A DNA stretch of 64,000 nucleotides from Streptomyces armeniacus (GCF_003355155.1 NZ_CP031320.1:1-64000), one strand, 5' to 3'. Numbered from the stretch's first letter, positions 34,762-45,275 are shown. Program-made: numbers and translations. Notes: generated by a model not told the origin, from the letters alone.

Positions 34762-36876
34762 TCAGCCGTTGGCGCCGCCCGCGCCCGCGCCGCCCCCGCC
34801 CCCGAACTCGCACCACACGCACTTCCCCGTGCCGCGCGACTCCACCCCCCACACGTCCGCGAGCTGGTCCACCAGCAGCAGGCCGCGCCCCGACAGCGAC
34901 GAGTCGGCGGGTTCCCGCAGCTGCGGGTGGGTGCTGGAGCGGTCCGTCACCTCGACCCGTACCCGGGGCTCCGCCCCGGCCAGCGGGTACACGGTGACGA
35001 CCGCGTCGCCGTCGGTGTGGAGCAGCGCGTTGGTGGCGAGTTCGTCCGTGACCAGCTCCACGTCGTCGGCACGCTCCCCGGCCCGCCAGGAGCGGGCCGC
35101 GGAGCGCACCATGTGCCGCGCGGCGGCCAGCCCCTGCGGATCGCCCGAGGCGACCCGCTGGTGCAGCCGCCGGCCGGGCTGCGACACGGCGGTGGACTCG
35201 CGGTGCAGCAGGACGAGCGCCATGTCGTCGGCGCCGGGCCAGCGCTCGGACCGGCCGCAGAGGCGGTCGGCCAGCTCCTCCATGTCGCCCGCCGCCACGC
35301 CGGGCGGCGCGTGCCGTACGCGGTCGGCCAGCGCCCGTACGCCGTCGTCGAGGTCGGTGCCGGGCTCCTCGACGAGCCCGTCCGTGAACATCACCAGGGT
35401 CTCGCCCGGCTCCATCTCCATGGTGGTCACCGGGTACTCCAGCTTCCCGAAGTACGCGGACAGCCCCAGCGGCAGCGCGCCCATCACCGGGAACGGGCGG
35501 CAGCCGCCGTCCGGTCGGCGCAGCAGCGGCGTGAGGTGGCCGGCCCGTACGAGCCGCAGCCAGCCGCTGGCCGGGTCGGCCTCGGCGTACAGGCAGGTGG
35601 CGAAGCGGCCGGTGTCGAGGTCGTTGAGGAACGCGGACGCGCGCGCCATCACGGTCGCCGCCGAGTGCCCCTCGGCGGCGTACGCGCGCAGCACGATCCG
35701 CAGCTGCCCCATGACGGCGGCGGCGTGCGTGTCGTGGCCCTGTACGTCGCCGACGACGGCCGCCACCCGGCCGCCGGGCAGCGGGATCACGTCGTACCAG
35801 TCGCCGCCGATGTCCCGGCCCTGCCGCGCGGAGCGGTAGCGGACGGCGGCGCGCAGGCCGGGGACGATGGGGAGGGAGTGCGGCAGCATCGCCTGCTGGA
35901 GCCCCTCGGCCAGCTCGTGCTCCTGCTCGAACAGCCGGGCACGCTGCAGGCTCTGGGCGATGCTGCTGGTCAGCGCGGTCAGCAGGGTCCGTTCCTCGGG
36001 GGTGAACGGGTGTCTGCCGCGGTAGAGGAGCCCGATCGCGCCGATCGGGGCAGCCTGGGCGATCAGCGGCAGGTACGCGGCGGCGGACGCGCCGACGCTC
36101 TCGACGTACGGCCACACGTACGGGTAGCGGACGGCGAAGTCCTCGCGCGACACGATGAACCGCGGCGTGAGCGTGCGCACCACCTCGCTGAGCGGCAGCG
36201 GGTCGTCGATACGGGTGAGCACCAGCTCCGGCGGGTGGTCGGAGCCGCTGTTGCCGATGAGCCGGATGCGGCCGTCCTCGACCATGCCGACGATGACGCT
36301 GATCGCGCCGAGCTGTTCCAGGCCGCGTGAGCGTTCGAGGGCGTGCAGGACCTCGCGGACCGTACGGGCGTGCGCCAGCGCGGCGGTCGTCAGCTCCACC
36401 ACCCCGTTCTGCCGGAACCGCTCCACGTCCAGCGTGGTCCGTTCGGCGGGCTGGCTGAGCTCCTCGGTGGCGTCGCGGACGATGCCGATGATGCGGTACG
36501 GGCGCCCGCCGGCGTCGCGCTGGATGCTGCCCTGGGTGTGGGTCCAGCGCATGGAGCCGTCCCGGCGGCGGAGCCGGAAGTACGCGCCGTAGCGCTCCCG
36601 GCCGCTCCTCAGCGCCTGCGCGATCAGCACGTCCAGCCGTGCCGTCTCCGCGGCGGGGATGCGGGAGCCGAGGTGGGCGGGGTCGCCGTCGTACTCCGCG
36701 GCGGTCAGGTCGAACAGCTCCAGCGCGGGGCCGTCCAGGTGCAGGACGCCGCGGTCGAGGTCCCAGTCCCAGCAGCCGCTGTGGTTGAGCGTGAGAGCGG
36801 TGTCCGCGTCGGCGGGCCAGCCGCCGGGCGGCGCGGTGTCGCCGCCCGGCGGCCTTCCGGGTCCCTCAGCGCCCAT
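34762..36876 (-). CDS. PAS-GAF-SpoIIE phosphatase with C-terminal ATPase domain
   Basis: The 704-residue regulator has a PAS/PAC domain (residues about 25-145, RLRRRDGSMRWTHTQGSI), a GAF domain (about 155-330), a PP2C-type SpoIIE phosphatase (about 340-560) and an HATPase domain (about 575-690). The phosphatase shows IGGDWYDVIPLPGGRVAAVVGDVQGHD, FATCLYAE, FTDGLVEEP and GADDMALVLL, all metal-binding parts. The ATPase has LVTDELATNALLHT and SGRGLLLVDQLAD. Such fusions control sigma factors through anti-sigma antagonists by partner switching. The sensed signal is unknown. The gene stands alone. Confidence 0.9.
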   Translation of the reverse strand: MGAEGPGRPPGGDTAPPGGWPADADTALTLNHSGCWDWDLDRGVLHLDGPALELFDLTAAEYDGDPAHLGSRIPAAETARLDVLIAQALRSGRERYGAYFRLRRRDGSMRWTHTQGSIQRDAGGRPYRIIGIVRDATEELSQPAERTTLDVERFRQNGVVELTTAALAHARTVREVLHALERSRGLEQLGAISVIVGMVEDGRIRLIGNSGSDHPPELVLTRIDDPLPLSEVVRTLTPRFIVSREDFAVRYPYVWPYVESVGASAAAYLPLIAQAAPIGAIGLLYRGRHPFTPEERTLLTALTSSIAQSLQRARLFEQEHELAEGLQQAMLPHSLPIVPGLRAAVRYRSARQGRDIGGDWYDVIPLPGGRVAAVVGDVQGHDTHAAAVMGQLRIVLRAYAAEGHSAATVMARASAFLNDLDTGRFATCLYAEADPASGWLRLVRAGHLTPLLRRPDGGCRPFPVMGALPLGLSAYFGKLEYPVTTMEMEPGETLVMFTDGLVEEPGTDLDDGVRALADRVRHAPPGVAAGDMEELADRLCGRSERWPGADDMALVLLHRESTAVSQPGRRLHQRVASGDPQGLAAARHMVRSAARSWRAGERADDVELVTDELATNALLHTDGDAVVTVYPLAGAEPRVRVEVTDRSSTHPQLREPADSSLSGRGLLLVDQLADVWGVESRGTGKCVWCEFGGGGGAGAGGANG

Positions 36877-37026
36877 GCCGCGTGCCTGGCCTGGTCAGCG
36901 GTGCTCTGCGGGACGCCCGCGTGGTCCGTCGGTCATCACCCTGACACTGTATGCAGATATTAGGCGGGTTTGCCCAGAGAAGTGACGGGATCGGGCAGCT
37001 GGACCCTCCCGTCTCCGGTCCGCCCG

Positions 37027-39087
37027 TCAGTCCGTGAGCAGGGCCGGGTCGCTGACGCCCGGCTCGCCGTTCTCCACGTGTCCGGCGAACCGGCGCAGGA
37101 ACGTGTCGTCCGTGTCGGCCGTCACCCGCAGGTCGTACCAGCGCGCGCCGCCCTGCGGCGCCACCCGCCGCACCACGCGCCCGCCCGCGGGCACGGCGAC
37201 CGTCGCCGGGTCGCCGCCGTACGCGTCGGTGACGGTGAGGCGGCAGTCGGCCGTGCCCGCGTTCGTCAGGGTCAGCTCGACGCTGCCGCCGCCCTCCGCG
37301 TCGTGTCGCGCGGTCACCTCGGGTCCCGCGGCGCCGCCGGGGCCGCGGAAGGTGCGGAGGAAGCCGTTCGGTCCGTGTACGGACAGGTCGTACGCGCCGT
37401 TCGACCACTCGGTGTGCCAGGCGTCGGAGAGCTCCTTGCCGGCCTCGGCGGTGTACGTCCACGGCCCGTCCGTACGGTTCGCGGAGGTGACGCAGAACCA
37501 CGCACCGGCGCCGCCGCCCGCACCGAAGGTGAGCGTGACCCGCCCGGCGTCCGGCGTGACCAGCGCGTCCACGTGCGGCGCGTACGGCAGCGGGCGCGCC
37601 GGCCGGGCGCCGGGCTCCTGCCGCGGCAGCCGGCCTTGCGCGGGCGGCACCGGTACGTAGTCGGGGTGGCGTTCGCGGTCCGGCGGCTCGTAGCCGTCGG
37701 TGTCGGGGAGGGCGGCGGGCTCGGTGTCCTTCAGACCGAAGTCGAAGGCCGAGGTGAGGTCCCCGCAGATGGCGCGCCGCCAGGGCGAGATGTTCGGCTC
37801 CTCGACGCCGAACCGGCGCTCCATGAAGCGGAGCAGCGAGGTGTGGTCGAAGAGTTCGGAGCAGACGTAGCCGCCGGTGCTCCACGGCGAGACGACGAGC
37901 ATGGGGACGCGCTGCCCGAGCCCGTACGGTCCGGCGGCGAAGCCCGCGTTCCCGGGGAAGTGGTCCAGGGTCGTGTCCACGGTGGAGAGGCCGCGGTCGG
38001 CGGAGGCGGGCGGGTACGGCGGCGGCACGTGGTCGAAGTAGCCGTCGTTCTCGTCGTACGTGATGAACAGCGCCGTACGGCTCCACACCTCCGGGTCGGC
38101 GGTCAGCGCGTCGAGGACCTGGGCGATGTACCAGGCGCCGTAGTTCGCGGGCCAGTTGGGGTGCTCGGTGAACGCCTCGGGGGCGGCGATCCAGGAGACG
38201 CGGGGGAGCTTCCCGTCCCGTACGTCGGCGGCGAGGACGTCGAACCAGCCGTCGCCGTTCTTCACGTCGGTGCCGGTGCGGGCCTTGTCGTAGAGGGGGT
38301 CGCCCGGCTGGGCATTGCGGTACTTGTTGAAGTACAGCAGCGAGTTGTCGCCGTAGTTGCCTCGGTACGCGTCCTCGATCCAGCCCCACTTGCCCTCGGC
38401 GTCCAGGCCGTCGCCGATGTCCTGGTAGACCTTCCACGACACCCCGGCCTGCTCCAGCCGCTCGGGGTAGGTCGTCCAGTCGTAGCCCGCCTCGGCGTTG
38501 TCGAGCACGGGGCCGCCGCCCTTGCCGTCGTTGCCGGTGTGGCCCGTCCAGTGGTAGTAGCGGTTGGGGTCGGTGGCTCCGATGAACGAGCAGTGGTAGG
38601 CGTCGCACACGGTGAACGCGTCGGCGAGCGCGTAGTGGAACGGGATGTCCTCGCGGGTCAGATACGCCATCGTGCCGGGCGACTTGGCGGGGATCCACTG
38701 GTCGTACTTCCCGTCGTGCCACGCCTGGTGGCCGCCCGCCCAGTCGTGGTTGAGGCCCGCGATGAACTGCATGCCGAGGTCCTCGGCGTCCGGGTGGTAC
38801 GGCAGCACGTCCCGGACGCCGTCCCACTGGTGCCACACGTTCTCGCGCCCGCCGGGCGCCGCCGGGCGGGGGTCGCCGAAGCCGCGTACGCCCTTGAGCG
38901 CGCCGAAGTAGTGGTCGAAGGAACGGTTTTCCTGCATGAGCACCACGACGTGCTCGACGTCCTCGATGGTGCCGGACCTGCGACTCGCGGGGATCGCCGC
39001 GGCGCGGGCGATGCTGTCCGACAGGGCGGCGAAGCCCGTGCTGGCACCGGCGATCCGGAGGAAGCGGCGCCGATTGAGATCAGGCAT
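37027..39087 (-). CDS. Secreted phospholipase C (phosphocholine-specific type)
   Basis: The 686-residue enzyme has a Tat signal (NRRRFLRIAGAS) and a phosphoesterase domain that begins VEHVVVLMQENRSFDHYFGALKG, with the catalytic Thr position in this family occupied within the same motif region. Further family marks are DAYHCSFIGATDPNRYYHWTG and ITYDENDGYFDHVPPP. The C-terminal part (from about residue 490) contains two immunoglobulin-like repeats typical of the non-haemolytic phospholipase C group. It would release phosphorylated head groups from lipids outside the cell. ATG 39087 is chosen because the upstream frame extension is arginine-rich. Confidence 0.87.
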   Translation of the reverse strand: MPDLNRRRFLRIAGASTGFAALSDSIARAAAIPASRRSGTIEDVEHVVVLMQENRSFDHYFGALKGVRGFGDPRPAAPGGRENVWHQWDGVRDVLPYHPDAEDLGMQFIAGLNHDWAGGHQAWHDGKYDQWIPAKSPGTMAYLTREDIPFHYALADAFTVCDAYHCSFIGATDPNRYYHWTGHTGNDGKGGGPVLDNAEAGYDWTTYPERLEQAGVSWKVYQDIGDGLDAEGKWGWIEDAYRGNYGDNSLLYFNKYRNAQPGDPLYDKARTGTDVKNGDGWFDVLAADVRDGKLPRVSWIAAPEAFTEHPNWPANYGAWYIAQVLDALTADPEVWSRTALFITYDENDGYFDHVPPPYPPASADRGLSTVDTTLDHFPGNAGFAAGPYGLGQRVPMLVVSPWSTGGYVCSELFDHTSLLRFMERRFGVEEPNISPWRRAICGDLTSAFDFGLKDTEPAALPDTDGYEPPDRERHPDYVPVPPAQGRLPRQEPGARPARPLPYAPHVDALVTPDAGRVTLTFGAGGGAGAWFCVTSANRTDGPWTYTAEAGKELSDAWHTEWSNGAYDLSVHGPNGFLRTFRGPGGAAGPEVTARHDAEGGGSVELTLTNAGTADCRLTVTDAYGGDPATVAVPAGGRVVRRVAPQGGARWYDLRVTADTDDTFLRRFAGHVENGEPGVSDPALLTD

Positions 39088-39270
39088 GGCTGTGGGGACC
39101 TCTCGGTGGGGGAGGAAACATGCGTCAGCAGCGCAGTGTTCAAGACCGGCGACCGGGAGGGAAGAGGCCGTGTCCGCGGCGTGAAGCGGCAGCGTACGCA
39201 CCGCGAACAGGGCAGGCCCGTACGGGCTGACGCGCGTACGGGTCTTGCTGTCTGTACGGGACGAAAAGCC

Positions 39271-39701
39271 ATGGTGGCCCGCGTCCGCTTCGCGCACGCC
39301 GGCGTACGGCTCGACGCGGAGCGCGCGGGCCGCGCCGTGCAGGAGGTCCGCGCCGGAATCCGGTCGCCCGCCGAGGCGGCCGTACGTACGCGGAGGCCAA
39401 CCAACTGCTCCGCGGCAAGCACCGCGCGGAGAGCCCGCCCGGCATGGCCGGCCCGCGGCTCGTCTGGTCCCGTACGGACACGCGCGTCCAACTCGCCGAC
39501 TACCTCGCCGGCGTGGCACGGAAGATCGCATCGGAGGAGCTGAACGGGCGCGGCGACGCGCGGCTGACCGCGCTGCTCCGCCCGTACGTCGCCCCCTCCT
39601 CCTGCTGGGCGGACGCGGACAGCCGCGTCCTGGCTCCGCCGGAGCGGCCCGCGCCCGCCGCGCGGACGGAATGTATCCGCTTTGTATCCCAGCCTCCTTG
39701 A
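39271..39701 (+). pseudogene. Unrecognised gene with a frameshift
   Basis: A reading that starts at ATG 39271 (VARVRFAHAGVRLDAERAG, ending near PAEAAVRT) loses its frame at about 39381-39392, beside the GTACGTAC repeat. Shifting by one base gives EANQLLRGKHRAESPPG and then LVWSRTDTRVQLADYLAGVARKIASEELNG to the stop at 39699-39701. Codon use in both halves is coding-like. I do not recognise the family. No good ribosome site precedes the ATG. Confidence 0.4.
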
Positions 39702-39732
39702 ATCGGTGCCGACCGACGACAAGGAGAGAGTC

Positions 39733-40335
39733 ATGCAGAGACATGTCCGCCGGCTGATGGCCGCCGTGGGCGCGGTGGCCGCCGTCGTGATCGCGGCTCC
39801 GGTCGCCGTCGCGGCTCCGGGTGATGGCTCGTCCGCCGGGCCGAGGACCGGGGAACCGAGCGCCGCCGCCGAACTGGCCCGGCCCAACTTCAAGATGCCG
39901 TTCCTCTGCGGCCAGACCTGGGTCGGCAGCAACTGGGACGGGCACAGCCCGGGTCACTCGATCGACTGGAACCACTACGCCGCCGACGGCAGCACGGACG
40001 ACTTCGGCCGCCGCGTGTTCTCCAGCGCGGGCGGCAAGGTCATCGCCTCGTACTACTCGACCGACACCGGCTACGGCAACACGGTCGTGATCGGGCACGG
40101 CAACGGCTGGCAGACCCGCTACGCGCACCTCAAGTCCCGCGGCGTCTCGCGCGGCGACACCGTGAAGCAGGGCCAGCGGATCGGCCGTGTCGGCGCCTCG
40201 TCCGCGAAATACGAGCTCTCCCCGCACCTGCACTACGAGCAGATACACGACGGCTCCGTCGTGGTCTCGGTCATCCAGGGCGTCCGCTGGAGCGACTTCA
40301 TGAAGCGCTCGCAGACCAGCCGGAACTGCGGCTGA
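39733..40335 (+). CDS. Secreted M23-family peptidase (LytM-like)
   Basis: The 200-residue protein has a signal peptide (VGAVAAVVIAAPVAVAAPG) and an M23 fold. The first zinc ligands are in GHSIDWN (HxxxD), with GYGNTVVIGHGNGWQTRYAHLKS and the final PHLHYEQ (HxH) following. It should cut peptide bonds in peptidoglycan or a related substrate outside the cell. The ATG has AAGGAG seven bases upstream. A strong hairpin follows. The catalytic layout is complete, so the protein is probably active. Confidence 0.88.
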   Translation: MQRHVRRLMAAVGAVAAVVIAAPVAVAAPGDGSSAGPRTGEPSAAAELARPNFKMPFLCGQTWVGSNWDGHSPGHSIDWNHYAADGSTDDFGRRVFSSAGGKVIASYYSTDTGYGNTVVIGHGNGWQTRYAHLKSRGVSRGDTVKQGQRIGRVGASSAKYELSPHLHYEQIHDGSVVVSVIQGVRWSDFMKRSQTSRNCG

Positions 40336-40355
40336 CACGGCGGCCCGTACGAGGC

Positions 40356-40386
40356 GCTGACCGCGGACACGGGGGCCGCGGTCAGC
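40356..40386. terminator. Bidirectional terminator hairpin
   Basis: An 11-base perfect stem (40356-40366 with 40376-40386) and a nine-base loop lie between the convergent M23 and SARP genes. Confidence 0.75.
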
Positions 40387-40459
40387 AACGCCGTACGGCA
40401 ACTCAGCAACGCCCGTACTGCAGCACCGAGTCACCCCTGCCGCGCCGCGCCGCCCCGCC

Positions 40460-43348
40460 TCACCGCAGCGCGCGCAGCTTCGCGTGCACCAGTTCCGCCT
40501 GGTCCCGCACCTCCAGCCGACGCCACGTCGACAGCGAGCGGTGGAAGTACCGCCGCGCGGTGTGCTCCCGGCCCGTCGTACGGTGCAGCTCGCCCAGCAG
40601 GCACGCCACGCTGGCCTCCGCGCGGCGGTCGCCGAGCTGCTGCTGTACGGCGAGCGCGTCGACCAGCAGCGCCGACGCCTTCCCCGCGTTGCCCTGCCGC
40701 AGGCACAGCTCTCCGATGCTCTGCTGCACGTACGCCGCGCAGTGCGCGTCGGCCAGGTCGTCGAAGATGCCGAGCGCCCGCTCCAACTCGGCGTGCGCGA
40801 CGTGCGGTTCACCGCGCAGCTCGTGCAGGACGGCGATCCGGCGGCGCACCTGCGCCTCCCGGTGCCGGTCGCCGAGCTCCCGCGAGAGTTCCAGCGCGTC
40901 GGCGAGCCACGGCGCGGCGGCGTCTGGGTCCTGCCGCTCCAGCCACACGGAGGCGACCGCGTTGTGCGCGACGGCCTCACCGTGCCGGTCACCGGCCTTC
41001 GCGAAGCCGCTCAGCGCCTCCGCGAACGCCTCCAGCGCGTCGTCGAGCCGTCCGACGATGCGGTACACGGAGCCCGAGCCGACCGCGGCGACGGCCTCGC
41101 CGGACTCGTGGCCGAGCCGCGCGAAGATCGCGCGCGAGGTCTCGAACGCGTCCAGCGAGTCGGTGTACCGGTCCTGGTAGAGGTGGAGCTGGCCCAGGTT
41201 GCGGAGCAGCGCGCCGGCGCGGGCGTCGTTCGGGGCGGGCATGGCGTCGAGCACGAGCCGGTGGGTGCGCAGCCAGTCGCCGTAGTAGCCGCGCATGTCG
41301 AAGAAGCCCGCCAGTTCGATGGCGAGGTCGGCTGCGTGCGCGACGTGCCCGTCGCGCAGCGCGGACTCCACGGCGGCGACCAGGATGCGGCGTTCCGTCT
41401 CCAGCCACTCGACGGGCCGGGCGCGCACCGTGTCCGCGATCGCCGCCGCGGGCCCGGCCGGCCGGACCGGTTCGCCGAGCACGCCGAGGAAACGGGTGGG
41501 CATCGCGGCGTTCGCGCAGCGGGCGAGCGCGATCAGCGTGTCCAGGACGCGCAGCCGGCGCCGCCGCCGTACGCCGGGGCCCTCGGCGTCCGTCAACTCC
41601 TGGGCGTAGCAGCGCAGCAGGTCGTGGATGCGGTAGCGCTGGAGCCCCAGCCGGTCCGCGCCCACCACCTCGACCAGATGCTCGTCGAGCAGCGTCTCCA
41701 GCCCGCCGGCGGCCGTGTCGGCGCCGCCCGTGGCCACCGCGATGAGCCAGCCCGGCAGCGCCTCGTCGGCGAGCTGGCCGAACACGCGGAACGCCTTCGC
41801 CGCCGGTTCGGACAGGTGCCGGTAGCTCAGCTCGGCGCTCGCCCGTACCTCCAGCTCGCCGGTCTGGAGCTGGTCCAGCCGGCCGCGCTCGTCGTGCAGG
41901 AAGTCGGCCAGCGTGCCGACGGACCAGCCCGGCCGGTTCGCCAGCCGGGCGCCGGCGATCCGTACGGCCAGCGGCAGCGAGCCGCAGCCCGCGAGCACCC
42001 GGTCCGCGTCCGCCTGCTCCGCGCGCAGCCGGTCCGGGCCGACGATGGCGCCGAAGAGGGCGCGGGCGTCGTCCCGTTCCAGCACGCCGAGCGGCGAGTG
42101 GTACGCGGGCAGCGACGGCATCCGGCGGCGCGAGCTGACCAGCACGGCGGAACCGCCGGTGCCCGGCAGCAGGGGGCGCACCTGCGCGCTGCCGGCGGCG
42201 TCGTCGAGGACGATGAGGAACCGCCGCTGCGCCAGCCGCGACCGGAACAGCGCGGCCCGCTCGCTGAGCTTCTCGGGGACGGCGCTGTCGATGACGCCGA
42301 GGCCGCGCAGCATCTCGGCCAGTACGTCGGCGGGTTCGCGCGGCTGGTCGCTCAGCCCGCCCAGGTCGACGTAGAGCTGGCCGTCGGGGAAGGCGTCCCG
42401 TACGCGGTGCGCCACGTGCACGGTCAGCGTGGTCTTCCCGGAACCCGGCGGGCCCGACACGACCGCGACGACCGGCTGCCGCCCCGCCGTCGACAGCAGC
42501 CGCTCCAGCACGGCGATCTCGTCGGCGCGGCCGGTGAAGTCCGGTACGTCCATGGGCAGCTGGCACACCGGCCCGAGCGGCGGCGTACGGCGCCGGCCCA
42601 CGTACCCGTTGACCTCCTCGCCGATGGCGCGCAGCGGCGCGCTCGGCTCGACGCCCAGCTCGGCGGCGAGGGTCTGCTCCGCCTCGGCGTACGCGGAACG
42701 GGCCTCGGTGGTGCGGCCCGAGTCGTGCAGCGCGTGCACGAGCATCCGCCACAGGTCCTCCCGCAGCGGGTCCTCGGTCAGCCGCGCGCGCAACTCCGCG
42801 ACCAGCGGCGCGTACTCGCCCAGGCGCAGCCGCACTTCGAGGCACTTGTCGACCGCGACCGAGCGCAGCTCCTCGATCCGGGTGATCGCCGGATCCCACA
42901 CCACGGTGGGCGGTAAATCCTGCAGCACGCTGCCGCGCCAGAGGCCGAGCGCCGCCTCGTAGGCGCGCAGGGCGGCGGCGTCGTCGCCCCGCTCGCAGTC
43001 GGCGCGGGCCTGGGCCAGCCGCTGCTCGAAGAGCAGCATGTCCAGATCGCCGGGCGCGACATCGAACGCGTACCCCGACGGCTCCGTCTTGAGCCCGTCG
43101 GTGGGCACCCCGGCCGCCGCCAGCGTCTGCCGCAGCGTGCGTACGTACGTGCGCACGTTGGCGACCGCGGACCGGGGCGCACCACCGGGCCACAGGACCT
43201 CCGTGAGCAGGTCCACCGAGACGAACCCGCCGGGCTGCAGCAGCAGCGTGGCGAGGACCGCCCTGGGCTTGGGACCACCGATGCGGACCGGGGCACCGCC
43301 CACCCGCACCTGGAGCGATCCCAGTACGCCGAACGTCGGTTCCCCCAT
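40460..43348 (-). CDS. SARP/AfsR-type regulator (BTAD-NB-ARC-TPR)
   Basis: The 962-residue regulator has an OmpR-like winged helix at the N-terminus (FGVLGSLQVRVGGAPVRIGG, then RAVLATLLLQPGGFVSVDLL), a BTAD domain (about 95-250), an NB-ARC ATPase (VAVVSGPPGSGKTTLTVHVAH, VLDDAAGSAQV and GSLPLAVRIAGARL) and a long TPR region to the C-terminus. This layout is that of AfsR, a pleiotropic antibiotic regulator of about 990 residues. It lies 134 bases downstream of malate synthase on the same strand. No afsK or afsS neighbour is seen. Targets are unknown. Confidence 0.9.
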   Translation of the reverse strand: MGEPTFGVLGSLQVRVGGAPVRIGGPKPRAVLATLLLQPGGFVSVDLLTEVLWPGGAPRSAVANVRTYVRTLRQTLAAAGVPTDGLKTEPSGYAFDVAPGDLDMLLFEQRLAQARADCERGDDAAALRAYEAALGLWRGSVLQDLPPTVVWDPAITRIEELRSVAVDKCLEVRLRLGEYAPLVAELRARLTEDPLREDLWRMLVHALHDSGRTTEARSAYAEAEQTLAAELGVEPSAPLRAIGEEVNGYVGRRRTPPLGPVCQLPMDVPDFTGRADEIAVLERLLSTAGRQPVVAVVSGPPGSGKTTLTVHVAHRVRDAFPDGQLYVDLGGLSDQPREPADVLAEMLRGLGVIDSAVPEKLSERAALFRSRLAQRRFLIVLDDAAGSAQVRPLLPGTGGSAVLVSSRRRMPSLPAYHSPLGVLERDDARALFGAIVGPDRLRAEQADADRVLAGCGSLPLAVRIAGARLANRPGWSVGTLADFLHDERGRLDQLQTGELEVRASAELSYRHLSEPAAKAFRVFGQLADEALPGWLIAVATGGADTAAGGLETLLDEHLVEVVGADRLGLQRYRIHDLLRCYAQELTDAEGPGVRRRRRLRVLDTLIALARCANAAMPTRFLGVLGEPVRPAGPAAAIADTVRARPVEWLETERRILVAAVESALRDGHVAHAADLAIELAGFFDMRGYYGDWLRTHRLVLDAMPAPNDARAGALLRNLGQLHLYQDRYTDSLDAFETSRAIFARLGHESGEAVAAVGSGSVYRIVGRLDDALEAFAEALSGFAKAGDRHGEAVAHNAVASVWLERQDPDAAAPWLADALELSRELGDRHREAQVRRRIAVLHELRGEPHVAHAELERALGIFDDLADAHCAAYVQQSIGELCLRQGNAGKASALLVDALAVQQQLGDRRAEASVACLLGELHRTTGREHTARRYFHRSLSTWRRLEVRDQAELVHAKLRALR

Positions 43349-43482
43349 CCGCGTGCCTCCGCGCCAGTCCGCAATTGCGGCGCAGCGTACTGGTACGCGG
43401 CGGTAACCGGACAGGGGTTCCGACGATCTCCTCGCGTGCCGCCAGTGCTGAACCGGAAGTTCAGCCGGTGGTGCGGCGGAGT

Positions 43483-45096
43483 TCAGCCCAGGAGTTCGTA
43501 CGCGGGCAGGGTCAGGAACTCCACGTACTCCGTGTCCAGCGACACCCTCAGCAGCAGGTCGTGCGCCTGCTCCCAGCGGCCCGCCGCGTACGCCTCGTCG
43601 CCCAGCTCGGCGCGGATCGCGGCGAGATCCTCGGCGGCGACCTTCCGTACGAGCTCGGGTGTGACCGTCTCGCCGGTGTCCAGGACGACGCCCGCGTTCA
43701 CCCACTGCCAGATCTGCGAGCGCGAGATCTCCGCCGTGGCCGCGTCCTCCATCAGCCCGAAGATGGCGACGGCGCCCATGCCGCGCAGCCACGCCTCGAT
43801 GTAACGGGTGCCCACCTGCACGGCGTTGCGCAGCCCCGCGGACGTCGGGCGGGCGTCCAGCGAGTCGACGGCCGTCAGGTCGGCGGCCCCGACACGCACG
43901 TCCTCGCGGAGCCGGTCCTTCTGGTGCGGGCGGTCGCCGAGCACCGCGTCGAACGACTCACGGGCGACCGGCACCAGGTCCGGGTGTGCGACCCAGGAGC
44001 CGTCGAAGCCGTCGCCCGCCTCGCGGTCCTTGTCGGCACGCACCTTGGCGAGCGCCTGCTCGTTGGCCTCGGGGTCGCGGCGGTTCGGGATGAACGCGGC
44101 CATGCCGCCGATGGCGTGTGCGCCGCGCTTGTGGCAGGTGCGCACGAGGAGCTCGGTGTAGGCGCGCATGAACGGCGCGGTCATGGTGACCGCGTTGCGG
44201 TCCGGGAGCACGTACTTGGCGCCGCCGTCACGGAAGTTCTTGACGATGGAGAAGAGATAGTCCCAGCGGCCGGCGTTCAGCCCGGAGGCGTGGTCGCGGA
44301 GCTCGTAGAGGATCTCGTCCATCTCGTACGCCGCGGTGATCGTCTCGATCAGCACGGTGGCGCGGACGGTGCCCTGGGGGATGCCGCAGTAGTCCTGCGC
44401 GAAGACGAACACCTCGTTCCACAGCCGCGCTTCGAGGTACGACTCGGTCTTGGGGAGGTAGAAGTACGGCCCTTTGCCGAGGTCCAGCAGCCGGCGCGCG
44501 TTGTGGAAGAAGTACAGCCCGAAGTCGACCAGGGCGCCGGGCACGGGGCGGTCGTCCACCGTCAGATGGCGCTCGTCCAGGTGCCAGCCGCGCGGCCGGG
44601 CCACGACGGTGGCCAGCTCGTCGGCGGGGCGCAGTGCGTACGACTTGCCGCGCTCGTCGGTGAAGTCGATGCGGCGCTCGTAGGCGTCGGTGAGGTTGAG
44701 CTGGCCGCCGACGACGTTCTCCCAGGTGGGCGCGGAGGCGTCCTCGAAGTCCGCGAGCCAGATCCGGGCGCCGGAGTTGAGCGCGTTGACGGTCATCTTC
44801 CGGTCGGTCGGGCCGGTGATCTCCACCCTGCGGTCGTTCAGCGCCTCGGGCGCGGGCGCGACCTGCCAGTCGCCCTCGCGGACGTGGGCGGTCTCGGGGC
44901 GGAAGTCGAGCGCGCTCGTGCGGGCGATCTCGGCGCGCCGCTCGGCGCGCGCGGCCAGCAGCTCGTCGCGGCGCGGGGTGAACCGGCGGTGCAGCTCGGC
45001 CAGGAAGACGAGGGCCGCGTCGGTCAGCACCTCGCCCTGGCGCGCGACGGGCTCGGCTTCCACGAGGGCCGGGCGGGACGGTGCTGGTGCGGACAT
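43483..45096 (-). CDS. aceB: Malate synthase A
   Basis: The 537-residue enzyme joins glyoxylate and acetyl-CoA to malate. It shows [15 protein letters not shown] with magnesium-binding acids, the family signature [22 protein letters not shown] near residue 265, [28 protein letters not shown] and [24 protein letters not shown]. The length fits the A form. The ATG is followed by APAPSRP. An AllR-type operator variant lies at 45276-45290, so glyoxylate from allantoin can be drawn into malate. No isocitrate lyase gene is near, which supports a purine-linked role. Confidence 0.94.
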   Translation of the reverse strand: MSAPAPSRPALVEAEPVARQGEVLTDAALVFLAELHRRFTPRRDELLAARAERRAEIARTSALDFRPETAHVREGDWQVAPAPEALNDRRVEITGPTDRKMTVNALNSGARIWLADFEDASAPTWENVVGGQLNLTDAYERRIDFTDERGKSYALRPADELATVVARPRGWHLDERHLTVDDRPVPGALVDFGLYFFHNARRLLDLGKGPYFYLPKTESYLEARLWNEVFVFAQDYCGIPQGTVRATVLIETITAAYEMDEILYELRDHASGLNAGRWDYLFSIVKNFRDGGAKYVLPDRNAVTMTAPFMRAYTELLVRTCHKRGAHAIGGMAAFIPNRRDPEANEQALAKVRADKDREAGDGFDGSWVAHPDLVPVARESFDAVLGDRPHQKDRLREDVRVGAADLTAVDSLDARPTSAGLRNAVQVGTRYIEAWLRGMGAVAIFGLMEDAATAEISRSQIWQWVNAGVVLDTGETVTPELVRKVAAEDLAAIRAELGDEAYAAGRWEQAHDLLLRVSLDTEYVEFLTLPAYELLG

Positions 45097-45275
45097 GTTC
45101 TGTCACTCCTTCAAACGGGCCTTCAACAGCCTGCTACGCGACCGCCGGGCCGCCCCCGGACTCGCGCGGCACAGAGTGCCAAACGGATCCGAAGGCTCCG
45201 GGATACGGTCGCGGGCGCCGTCGTGGGTGTACGGCGCTTCTGACCAGTGGAGAGTAGTTTCCTCATAGTGGAACT

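Noticed and set aside
37027..40992. A 1321-codon open frame on the minus strand through the phospholipase gene and beyond
   Set aside because: The part upstream of ATG 39087 is arginine-rich shadow of the M23 gene and the SARP gene; the phospholipase Tat signal begins at 39087.
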